Below the pieces are notes generated by a model, which saw nothing but the letters and a program-made list of their open reading frames with translations, ran no database searches and was not told the origin of the DNA. This document shows, in pieces, positions 7,646-14,472 of a DNA stretch of 18,021 nt. Origin of the DNA: CAG-390 sp045636385 (GTDB lineage Bacteria; Bacillota; Clostridia; Oscillospirales; CAG-272); NCBI GenBank assembly GCA_045636385.1, contig JAZTXK010000046.1, positions 1 through 18,021 on the forward strand, written 5' to 3'. Each line of letters starts with the position of its first letter. Within the stretch, counting starts at the first letter, position 1. A program made the translations under genes and the position numbers.

Positions 7646-10036
7646 TTAAGCGTTAGCAGTAGTCTTGATGAACTCCTTAACACCCGCGATATCGGCAAAC
7701 GCGGTGAAGTCCTCGCCTACGATATAAAGCAGTGTGGGGGCCTGACGGGTTCCGTACTTCTTTGCGAAGTCGGGATCGTCCTCATAGTAGACCTTTTCGA
7801 ACTCGATTCCCGCCTTTTCAAGGAGAGAAGCCGCGATCTTGCACTTGGGGCAGGTCTTGGTTGCGAAGAGAACTACGCGTCCGTCCTCGTAAACAGCGTC
7901 CGAAGCGGCGGACTCTACGCTACCCTTGCGGATATTGCCGTGGCCGCGCTCGTCGAAGTTGAGCATCGACTGCTCGGGATCGTACTCGACTCTTTCTCTG
8001 TACTCCTGCGACTTACCGTCGTTCCAGTTCTGAACGGGGCGGTAGTAGCCGGTGATACGGCTGTAAACCTCGGTAACCTTGCCGCACTTGGGGCAGGAGA
8101 AGTGCTCGCCCGCGATATATCCGTGCTCGGAGCAGACCGAGTAGGTGGGAGAAAGGGTGTAGTAGGGGAGCTTATAGTTCTCCGCGATCTTGCGGATGAG
8201 GGAAGCAGCAGCCTTCCAATCGGGAAGCTTTTCACCGAGGAAGGTATGGAATACCGTACCCGAAGTATAGAGAGTCTGGAGCTCGTCCTGAATATCGAGG
8301 GCGGCAAAGACATCGTCGGTGAAGCTTACGGGGAGGTGGGAGGAGTTGGTATAGTAGGGAGTTTCGCCCTGCGATGCTGTGATGATCTCGGGGAATCTCT
8401 TCTTATCGTGCTTTGCAAGACGGAAGGAGGTGGACTCGGCGGGAGTAGCCTCGAGGTTGTAGAGGTCGCCGTACATTTCCTGATAGTCGGAAAGTCTCTC
8501 GCGCATGTGGTTGAGAACGTCCTGAGTGAACTTCTGCGCCTTCTTATCGGTGAGATCCTTCTTGATCCAGCCGGCGTTGAGACAGCACTCGTTCATACCG
8601 ACAAGACCGATGGTGGAGAAGTGGTTGTTGAAGGTGCCGAGGTAACGCTTGGTGTAGGGGTAAAGACCCTCGTTGAGAAGCTTGGTGATAACGTCGCGCT
8701 TGATCTTGAGCGAGCGAGCCGCAACGTCCATAAGTCTATCCAGCTTGCGGTAGAAATCGTCCTCGTTCTCAGCGGTGTAGCCGAGGCGGGGCATATTGAT
8801 GGTAACAACGCCGACGGAACCCGTGCTCTCGCCGCTTCCGAAGTAACCGCCCGACTTCTTGCGAAGCTCGCGGAGGTCAAGACGCAGACGGCAGCACATC
8901 GAACGAACGTCGCTCGGCTCCATGTCGCTGTTGATATAGTTCGAGAAATAGGGAATGCCGTACTTCGAGGTCATCTCGAAGAGGAGGCGGTTGTTTTCGG
9001 TATCCGACCAGTCGAAATCGCGGGTGATCGAATATGTGGGGATAGGATATTGGAATCCGCGGCCGTTGACGTCGCCCTCGATCATGATCTCGATGAACGC
9101 CTTGTTGACCATATCCATCTCAGCCTTACAGTCGCCGTAGGTGAAGTCCTGCTCCTTGCCGCCGACGATAGCGGGCTTGTCGATCATATCGGGAGGACAT
9201 ACCCAGTCGAGGGTGATGTTCGAGAAGGGAGCCTGAGTACCCCAACGCGAGGGGGTGTTTACGCCGTAAACGAAGGACTCGATGCACTTCTTGACCTGAT
9301 CGTAGCTGAGGTTATCGGTCTTTACGAAGGGAGCGAGATAGGTATCGAAGGAGGAGAACGCCTGCGCGCCCGCCCACTCGTTCTGCATAATACCGAGGAA
9401 GTTTACCATCTGGTTGCAGAGGGTTGCGAGGTGCTTTGCGGGAGCAGAGGAGATCTTACCGGTGATGCCTCCGAGTCCGTCCTCGATAAGCTGACGGAGT
9501 GACCAACCTGCACAGTAGCCGGTGAGCATCGAGAGGTCGTGGAGGTGGAGATCCGCGTTCTGATGAGCCTGAGCGATCTCGTCGTCGTAGATCTCGGAGA
9601 GCCAGTAGTTAGCGGTGATCGCGCCCGAGTTCGAGAGGATAAGTCCGCCGACAGAGTAGGTTACGGTCGAGTTCTCCTTAACTCTCCAGTCGGTGCTCTT
9701 GACGTAGGAGTCAACGAGAGCCTTATAGTCAAGGATGGTGGACTTCATATTACGGAGCTTCTCGCGCTGACGACGGTAAAGGATGTAAGCCTTTGCTACG
9801 TCCTCGTAGCCCGCCTGAGCGAGAACAGCCTCGACGCTGTCCTGAATATCCTCAACCGCTATCTTTTCGCCGTTTACCTTCGGCTCGAAGTGAGAGGTGA
9901 CGCGAAGAGCGATAAGGTCTATCACGTCGGGATTATATTTTTTGTCGCATGCCTCGAATGCAAGCGTTATCGCCTTGGAGATCTTGGAAATATCAAAATC
10001 TACGGTTTTGCCGTTTCTTTTTACTACCTGATACAT
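7646..10036 (-). CDS. nrdD: Anaerobic (class III) ribonucleoside-triphosphate reductase with fused C-terminal glutaredoxin domain
   Basis: NrdD is a glycyl-radical enzyme that reduces ribonucleoside triphosphates to dNTPs without oxygen. The 796 residues read in order: an ATP-cone at about 1-90 (VVKRNGKTVDFDISKISKAI); the catalytic barrel, with thiyl-radical cysteine C382 in MCCR followed by GVVTINMPRLG; a zinc site C635/H638/C648/C651; and the glycyl-radical loop RITGYYRPV with G663. NrdD normally ends soon after this loop. Here a linker (about 690-718) leads to a thioredoxin-fold domain (about 719-796) with CPKC (C729, C732) and a cis-proline candidate P767 in QAPT. The fused redoxin suggests that the reductant is a redoxin disulfide and not formate. 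The start follows aaaggaa. The gene has its own NrdR-type promoter, and trxB follows. Confidence 0.96.
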   Translation of the reverse strand: MYQVVKRNGKTVDFDISKISKAITLAFEACDKKYNPDVIDLIALRVTSHFEPKVNGEKIAVEDIQDSVEAVLAQAGYEDVAKAYILYRRQREKLRNMKSTILDYKALVDSYVKSTDWRVKENSTVTYSVGGLILSNSGAITANYWLSEIYDDEIAQAHQNADLHLHDLSMLTGYCAGWSLRQLIEDGLGGITGKISSAPAKHLATLCNQMVNFLGIMQNEWAGAQAFSSFDTYLAPFVKTDNLSYDQVKKCIESFVYGVNTPSRWGTQAPFSNITLDWVCPPDMIDKPAIVGGKEQDFTYGDCKAEMDMVNKAFIEIMIEGDVNGRGFQYPIPTYSITRDFDWSDTENNRLLFEMTSKYGIPYFSNYINSDMEPSDVRSMCCRLRLDLRELRKKSGGYFGSGESTGSVGVVTINMPRLGYTAENEDDFYRKLDRLMDVAARSLKIKRDVITKLLNEGLYPYTKRYLGTFNNHFSTIGLVGMNECCLNAGWIKKDLTDKKAQKFTQDVLNHMRERLSDYQEMYGDLYNLEATPAESTSFRLAKHDKKRFPEIITASQGETPYYTNSSHLPVSFTDDVFAALDIQDELQTLYTSGTVFHTFLGEKLPDWKAAASLIRKIAENYKLPYYTLSPTYSVCSEHGYIAGEHFSCPKCGKVTEVYSRITGYYRPVQNWNDGKSQEYRERVEYDPEQSMLNFDERGHGNIRKGSVESAASDAVYEDGRVVLFATKTCPKCKIAASLLEKAGIEFEKVYYEDDPDFAKKYGTRQAPTLLYIVGEDFTAFADIAGVKEFIKTTANA

Positions 10037-10060
10037 ACTTGTGTTCCTTTCTTGTTTTTA

Positions 10061-10076
10061 AATCTATATATAGTGT
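10061..10076. promoter_or_regulatory. NrdR-like box A, in the nrdD leader
   Basis: This 16-mer matches the palindromic NrdR consensus (acaCwAtATaTwgtgt) at 14 positions and includes ctatatatagtgt. It lies about 15-30 nt downstream of the predicted nrdD transcription start, where a bound repressor would block early elongation. Confidence 0.7.
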
Positions 10077-10097
10077 GTTTGTGCGCTGGCGAGTTAT

Positions 10098-10126
10098 ATT
10101 ATACTATATCTTGGGGTATTTGTCAA
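10098..10126 (-). promoter_or_regulatory. Promoter of nrdD-trxB
   Basis: On the minus strand a perfect TTGACA (10121-10126) and a perfect TATAAT (10098-10103) are spaced by 17 nt, giving a leader of about 55 nt. A weaker element (TTGACT at 10177-10182, then TTTAAA 17 nt on) lies upstream and overlaps box C. Confidence 0.88.
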
Positions 10127-10133
10127 TACCCTA

Positions 10134-10149
10134 TAACAAGATATTGTGC
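10134..10149. promoter_or_regulatory. NrdR-like box B, upstream of the nrdD -35
   Basis: This 16-mer (core acaagatattgtg) fits the NrdR consensus at roughly 12-13 of 16 positions when A or T is allowed at the w positions. It begins about 8 nt upstream of the -35 hexamer. It is 73 bp from box A and 32 bp from box C, close to seven and three helical turns. Confidence 0.6.
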
Positions 10150-10165
10150 CGATTTTAAAAAATCA

Positions 10166-10181
10166 GCACAATATATAGTCA
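10166..10181. promoter_or_regulatory. NrdR-like box C, distal
   Basis: The 16-mer gcacaatatatagtca matches the NrdR consensus at 13 positions. With box B it forms the usual tandem pair, 32 bp start to start. The facing half-sites of B and C (atattgtgc with gcacaatat) also make a longer inverted repeat across 10141-10174. Confidence 0.65.
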
Positions 10182-10214
10182 ATATTCCGTTTTTTTGGTT
10201 ACTTTCACCAATTA

Positions 10215-10484
10215 GGGTGACAAAAATAATCCGAGCTAGTTTTTTGGCGACAAATATTCGCCATCAGTTCGTCAAACGCCTTGAATGTATTAATATACTA
10301 TCTTCGGCGTTTTCCTGCTGCTGACGAATATTTGTCAGCCAAAAAATCTTCGACCCGAGAGCCTTAATTTTTTGGTGATTTTTGGTGCGGAGGACGACGC
10401 AAGGTATTAACCTTGCTAGGACGACAAGCCGAAAAGCGCCAAAAATTGAGGCTTCCGGGCTGGTTCGGATTATTCTTGTCACCC
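10215..10484. mobile_element. 270-nt palindromic element, probable MITE
   Basis: The ends are inverted repeats, with 10212-10239 and 10460-10487 matching at 25 of 28 positions. The termini GGGTGAC and GTCACCC are each flanked by TA, as expected for IS630/mariner-type insertion. Inside are two further imperfect hairpins of almost equal size, 10240-10346 and 10354-10459, so the whole can fold as a cruciform or a branched RNA. It contains no credible gene. It starts about four bases after the nrdG stop codon and ends about 30 bp before the nrdD regulatory boxes. A structured non-coding RNA or complex terminator is the alternative. It accounts for most of the 453-base gap between nrdG and nrdD. 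Confidence 0.5.
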
Positions 10485-10489
10485 TAAAC

Positions 10490-11188
10490 TCAATCCACGC
10501 CGCGTATCTCGACGAGTGAGACCGAATCTCTTACGATATCGGCAAAAGCTTCGATTTCACGTCTGTCGAATCCGTGGAGACCGCCGTAAAGAACGGCGCC
10601 CGAATCGACGAAATTCTGGAGATAATACGCCTTCGCGCCGCGGATGAATTCGGCGATTCCGCGCATCGAATCGGCATCGTGGAGCTCGCGGACGAGCGTG
10701 GTGCGAAGCTCATAGTCGATGCCCGAAAGCATAATAAATGAGAGCGAGGCGCGGATCAGCTCAACGTCGAAATTCTTCACGCCGACGGTCTGCGCGTATT
10801 TTTCGGGCGAGTTTTTGATATCCATCGCAACCTTATCACAAAGCCCTTCGGAAATGATCTTCGCGAGACGTTCGGGGTGCGTGCCGTTGGTGTCGAGCTT
10901 GATCTTATAGTCGCCGATTTCGCGTATTTTGCGAAGGAAATCTTCAAGATCGGGCTGAAGAAGAGGCTCGCCGCCGCTGACGGCGATTCCGTCGAGGATT
11001 CCCTTACGTTTTTTCAGATGGTTAAGTACTTCTTCAACGGTGTAACCTTCCGTTCCTCTCGGGTCGAGAACAAGGGGGGAATTGTGGCAGAAGGGACAGC
11101 GCAGGTCGCAGCCGCCCGTGAAAACGGTGCAGGCAGTGAGTCCCGGATAATCGAGAAGAGTCAGTTTATTAAAGCCTTGAATGTTCAT
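10490..11188 (-). CDS. nrdG: Radical-SAM activase of anaerobic ribonucleotide reductase (NrdG2 type)
   Basis: NrdG uses a 4Fe-4S cluster and S-adenosylmethionine to place the glycyl radical on NrdD. The 232 residues begin with GFNKLTLLDYPG and carry the radical-SAM motif CDLRCPFC (C27, C31, C34), then SGGEPLLQP (SAM binding) and LDTNG. Size and sequence fit the longer NrdG2 subfamily that partners ATP-cone NrdD. I chose ATG 11188 because tgaggt sits just before it; an in-frame TTG at 11200 lies within that site. The upstream lipoprotein gene ends inside the same ribosome binding site, which points to a shared transcript. No NrdR box or promoter of its own was seen. The palindromic element directly follows its stop. 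Confidence 0.94.
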   Translation of the reverse strand: MNIQGFNKLTLLDYPGLTACTVFTGGCDLRCPFCHNSPLVLDPRGTEGYTVEEVLNHLKKRKGILDGIAVSGGEPLLQPDLEDFLRKIREIGDYKIKLDTNGTHPERLAKIISEGLCDKVAMDIKNSPEKYAQTVGVKNFDVELIRASLSFIMLSGIDYELRTTLVRELHDADSMRGIAEFIRGAKAYYLQNFVDSGAVLYGGLHGFDRREIEAFADIVRDSVSLVEIRGVD

Positions 11189-11196
11189 TTTAAACC

Positions 11197-13011
11197 TCAA
11201 TTGTAATCCGCGATAAAAGCTCTCGCCTTGTAGAAGGCTCTGCCTTCAAACACGTGTGTCTTGACGGTCACGTTGTCGCCGTCGAAGGAGAAAAGCTTGA
11301 AGCGGTCGGTGTTGTGGTCGGCGTAGACCTTGGTTGCAACCGTCAGCGCGGCATCGCCGTCGGGGAAGGAACAGATGCACTTGACGCTGCTCGAATTGAT
11401 CTGCGAAGCGCCCGTATAATAGTCGATCAGCTTACCCGTGGTCTTATCGAAAATTCTGACGATACTGCCGCCGACCCAGACCTGATCGTCGTTGCCGACG
11501 ATAGCGGAGAGATCGTGGCCGCCCTTCATATCGTTACTGCCGTAGGACGCGATCTTCGTCATGGAGAGTGATGAGGGATCGGAACCGATCTCGTAAGCCA
11601 CGATTTCGGTGCTTCCCATTGCCCAGAGAATCTCGCGGGTCTCGTCCCAAAGGACTGCATGCGCGCTCACGAGCTTGGCTTCGGCATATCTGTTGTTATT
11701 TTTGCTTTCAGTCGAATAAACTCGGATAAATCCCTTCGAGGTATCGCTTCCGCCCGAGGATGCAACGGCGATCAAGCCATTTGGCAGATGTTCGATCGAG
11801 TGGGGCGAAGTTCCCTTGAGCTCGGCTTCCCAGAGGCATTTTTCTTCGGGATAGGATGCAACTCCGACGTAACCCGAGGACGATGTGAACATTATGATGT
11901 AAGTGCCCCACTTTTCGCTGTAGCGCAGACGCGCTTCATCTACGCGGTTGCCGTAGCCACTCAAAGAAAAGCCGTTTGAAGTCTTGGGCTTGAATTCATA
12001 TTTCAGCACAGATTCTCCCGATGCGATATCGTAGACCGCGATGCTCGCGTTAAGCTGATCGGCAAGCGCAATGGGCTTTGTGCCGAAATCGGTGAGCGCG
12101 GGGTAGGTTGCGCTTTCGAACTTGACCGTCTTGACGCCGCCGAGGGTCAGCGAGACCTTCGCCTCACCCTTCGGGAAAAGCAGACCGAGCATTTCTCTCG
12201 CCGCCTTCACGACAAGTCCGCCCTCGCCGCAGAGAATGATATTTCCGCCCTCGGTTCCGAGAGCGTATTCGCGATTTGCAAGAGTTTTATTCGCGGCGGT
12301 GCCGATGAGGATATTCTTACCGTCCGTCGCGGAAGCCTTCACGGTTTCAAGTCCGATTCCCGTTTTCTCGGCAATCGTATTTGCGATGAGTTCAGCCGCG
12401 TATTTTTCGTCGTCATCGGCGTTATTGGGTATGACGAGCGAATATTCTCCGATCGGAGAGCCTTCAAGGATGCATTCGGTGACGGCGTACTGTCCCGCCG
12501 AGAGGAAGGAAAGAGTGCCCTCGATCTCGCCGTCCTTCAGGCAAAATTCAAGAAAATAGGAGATCGCCTTCAAAGTCGCCTCGTCACTTCCGCCGACGAT
12601 TGCTATGCGGCCGCTTTCGGGGAAATATCTGACCGCGTAATCGTTCTGAAGAAGGCCCTTTTTCAGCTCCGCGCTCTCGGGGCGGTTGGTATCACCGACG
12701 AGTATTTCAAGCGCTTCGGTGGGAAGCTCTCCGGCGTTTTTATTGTACCAATCGTCGCCGATGGTTATATCACCAGCAACCGCTTCGATCGCCTTTTTAA
12801 ACTCAACTGCAGCCGAAACCATCGTCTGCGATGCCTTTTCAGAGCGGATCACCTTATATCCCGACAGAGAAACCGCGCTCGGTGCCTCGGTCAGCTCGGA
12901 GGTCGAAAATTCTTCGGGCGCGTTCGTGATTATCGGATCAAGCACGTCGCCCGAGCAGGATGAGAGAAGCAGCATTATACAAATAAGAAAAGTAAATATT
13001 CTTTTTTTCAT
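11197..13011 (-). CDS. Secreted lipoprotein with DUF6528-like C-terminal propeller
   Basis: The 604-residue protein begins with a lipoprotein signal peptide (KKR, hydrophobic core, lipobox LSSC with C19), followed by a low-complexity linker to about residue 45. Two copies of an alpha/beta unit follow (about 48-172 and 188-298). Each has a helix of the type AAVEFKKAIEAV or AAELIANTIAEKTG and then ILVGDTNRPE or ILIGTAANK, resembling the N-terminal domains next to alpha-glucuronidases. The remainder (about 312-604) looks like a beta-propeller with SPHSIEHLPNGLIAVASS, SAHAVLWDETREILWAMG and GGHDLSAIV, the pattern I associate with DUF6528. No catalytic residues are apparent, so glycan binding at the cell surface is a guess. 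ATG 13011 follows ggagg. Function is not known. Confidence 0.8.
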   Translation of the reverse strand: MKKRIFTFLICIMLLLSSCSGDVLDPIITNAPEEFSTSELTEAPSAVSLSGYKVIRSEKASQTMVSAAVEFKKAIEAVAGDITIGDDWYNKNAGELPTEALEILVGDTNRPESAELKKGLLQNDYAVRYFPESGRIAIVGGSDEATLKAISYFLEFCLKDGEIEGTLSFLSAGQYAVTECILEGSPIGEYSLVIPNNADDDEKYAAELIANTIAEKTGIGLETVKASATDGKNILIGTAANKTLANREYALGTEGGNIILCGEGGLVVKAAREMLGLLFPKGEAKVSLTLGGVKTVKFESATYPALTDFGTKPIALADQLNASIAVYDIASGESVLKYEFKPKTSNGFSLSGYGNRVDEARLRYSEKWGTYIIMFTSSSGYVGVASYPEEKCLWEAELKGTSPHSIEHLPNGLIAVASSGGSDTSKGFIRVYSTESKNNNRYAEAKLVSAHAVLWDETREILWAMGSTEIVAYEIGSDPSSLSMTKIASYGSNDMKGGHDLSAIVGNDDQVWVGGSIVRIFDKTTGKLIDYYTGASQINSSSVKCICSFPDGDAALTVATKVYADHNTDRFKLFSFDGDNVTVKTHVFEGRAFYKARAFIADYN

Positions 13012-13034
13012 TTGAAAATCCTCCAGACCCTATC

Positions 13035-13063
13035 ATTTTACAATTTTTCACGGAAAAAGTCAA
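13035..13063 (-). promoter_or_regulatory. Promoter of the lipoprotein-nrdG unit
   Basis: On the minus strand TTGACT (13058-13063) and TAAAAT (13035-13040) are 17 nt apart, giving a short leader that reaches ggagg. It is divergent from the esterase promoter about 30 bp away. It is the only promoter I can see that could also serve nrdG. Confidence 0.7.
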
Positions 13064-13092
13064 GTGAATATTGAAAATTTTCGCATATCCCC

Positions 13093-13121
13093 TTGCAGAC
13101 GGCGCGGAAAAGTGGTACAAT
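13093..13121 (+). promoter_or_regulatory. Promoter of the esterase-membrane protein pair
   Basis: TTGCAG (13093-13098) is followed after 17 nt by TACAAT (13116-13121), preceded by the TG of an extended -10. The start would be near 13128, leaving a leader of about 25 nt. No operator is recognised in the divergent region 13012-13152. Confidence 0.7.
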
Positions 13122-13152
13122 TATTACATATTAATATTTGGAGGTCTCCGAT

Positions 13153-13983
13153 ATGATCCACGAAACTATCGCCCTTTGGGATAAGCATCCCGAGGCTACT
13201 CTTACATCCTATTGCATCACCAGCACCGCCGAGCTCAAGCTCTCGCCCCGCCGCGCCGTTGTCGTTTGTCCCGGCGGAGGATATCATTTCCTCTCCGACC
13301 GTGAGGCTGAACCGATCGTCTTCAAGTTCCTCTCCGCGGGCTTCAACGTATTCCTTCTCCGTTACAGCATCAAGCCGAACGCGCACAGCTACGCGCCCCT
13401 GATCGAGGCGGGTATGGCGATCAAGTATATCCGCGAGAATGCTGAAAAATATAATACCGATCCCAATTACGTTTTCATCAGCGGCTTCTCGGCAGGCGGA
13501 CACCTTGCCGCAAGCGCGGGCACTCTCTGGAACATCAAGCCCGTCCGCGAGGCACTCGGCATCGAATCGGGTGAAGCACCCGAGGGCATCAACCGCCCGA
13601 CCGGCACCATCCTCTCCTACCCCGTAATTTCGGGCGGCGACAAGGCGCACAAGGGCTCGATCAAGAACGTTTCGGGATGCGATCCGCTGACCGACGAGGC
13701 GATTGCCGAATTCTCCCTCGAGCTTCACGTTGACGAGACCACCTCGCCCGCCTTCATCTGGCACACCTTCACCGACAAAACCGTTCCCGTCGAAAACGCC
13801 CTTCTCTACGCATCCGCACTCACCGCGCATAAAGTTCCCTTCGAGCTTCACATCTATCCCGAGGGAAAGCACGGTCTTGCGCTCTGCAACGAGTTCACCT
13901 GGTCGCAGAATCCCGACAGCATCGTTCCCCACTGCGAGGATTGGATAAATCTCGCTATCAAGTGGGCGCTGGAGCTTAAATAA
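13153..13983 (+). CDS. Alpha/beta-hydrolase, acetyl-xylan-esterase-like
   Basis: The 276 residues form an alpha/beta-hydrolase. The oxyanion region is CPGGGYHFLSDREAEP (39-54). The nucleophile is S113 in GFSAGGH. The probable acid is D208 in WHTFTDKTVP, and the histidine is H240 in GKHGL. Proteins of this pattern remove acetyl or other acyl groups from plant polysaccharide fragments. There is no signal peptide, so it would act inside the cell on imported oligosaccharides. I chose ATG 13153 because ggaggt (13140-13145) precedes it; the in-frame TTG at 13138 overlaps that site. The last base of its stop is the first base of the next gene. The exact substrate cannot be read from sequence. Confidence 0.85.
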   Translation: MIHETIALWDKHPEATLTSYCITSTAELKLSPRRAVVVCPGGGYHFLSDREAEPIVFKFLSAGFNVFLLRYSIKPNAHSYAPLIEAGMAIKYIRENAEKYNTDPNYVFISGFSAGGHLAASAGTLWNIKPVREALGIESGEAPEGINRPTGTILSYPVISGGDKAHKGSIKNVSGCDPLTDEAIAEFSLELHVDETTSPAFIWHTFTDKTVPVENALLYASALTAHKVPFELHIYPEGKHGLALCNEFTWSQNPDSIVPHCEDWINLAIKWALELK

Positions 13984-14426
13984 TGCCGAAAAAGCATCCC
14001 CGTCTCGCCTTTTGGCTGACGGTCATCCCTGCCGCACTCGGAGCAGGGATTGGCGTCTACCATCTTTTTGTTGTTGCGCTTACGGTCGCTGATCCGTCTT
14101 ATACACCGATGCTCGGCGGATTTTCGGGAGGAATTTATCTCGTATTTGACTATTTTGCAATGTCGCTTCCGATCTGCCTCCTGCTCTTCACCGCGTTGAT
14201 TCTCAATCTTCTTTGGTCGCACGCGCTTTCAAAAACATGGAACGTCACCGCATTCGCGGCTTGCGCGGTATTTCTGATCTGCGGAATTATGATAATCATC
14301 AACAATTCAGGCGCGCTCGCAGTTTCACTCAACCTCGCCGCGCGTGCTGCGGCAGAGGCGATAACCGCCGTGACGCTGAGCTTCAGCTTAACACAGATAT
14401 ACACCGAATATAAAAAATCAAAATAA
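13983..14426 (+). CDS. Small integral membrane protein, four helices
   Basis: I do not recognise a family for this 147-residue protein. It starts with a positive segment (MPKKHPR), has hydrophobic spans near residues 8-34, 50-78, 87-106 and 109-138, and ends with the charged tail TEYKKSK, which would place both ends in the cytoplasm. Few charged residues lie within the helices and no catalytic motif is seen. Its ATG overlaps the stop codon of the esterase gene (TAATG), so the two are made together. A terminator follows. It could be a sensor or accessory membrane protein, but nothing in the sequence decides this. Confidence 0.75.
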   Translation: MPKKHPRLAFWLTVIPAALGAGIGVYHLFVVALTVADPSYTPMLGGFSGGIYLVFDYFAMSLPICLLLFTALILNLLWSHALSKTWNVTAFAACAVFLICGIMIIINNSGALAVSLNLAARAAAEAITAVTLSFSLTQIYTEYKKSK

Positions 14427-14430
14427 AAAT

Positions 14431-14460
14431 GATCCGCAGAGGCTTCATCCTCTGCGGATC
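14431..14460. terminator. Bidirectional terminator between the membrane protein and murA
   Basis: A perfect 12-bp stem (gatccgcagagg with cctctgcggatc) closes a 6-nt loop. On the minus strand it is followed by atttttatttt, a good tract for ending murA. On the plus strand the tract ttcgttat is weaker. Confidence 0.85.
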
Positions 14461-14472
14461 TTCGTTATATAA

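Noticed and set aside
7940..9502. A 520-codon open frame antisense to nrdD
   Set aside because: It lies wholly opposite a well-recognised gene, its translation is valine- and glutamate-rich with no family signature, and such long antisense frames arise from the codon bias of the real gene.
10264..10482. A 72-codon open frame inside the palindromic element
   Set aside because: Its sequence reflects the inverted repeats, no ribosome binding site or known domain is seen, and the folded structure explains the region better.
11189..11200. An earlier TTG start for nrdG, adding four residues
   Set aside because: The TTG sits within the tgaggt ribosome binding site that serves the ATG at 11188, and the family begins at the downstream MNIQGF.
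13138..13152. An earlier TTG start for the esterase, adding five residues
   Set aside because: The TTG overlaps the ggaggt site that correctly positions ATG 13153.
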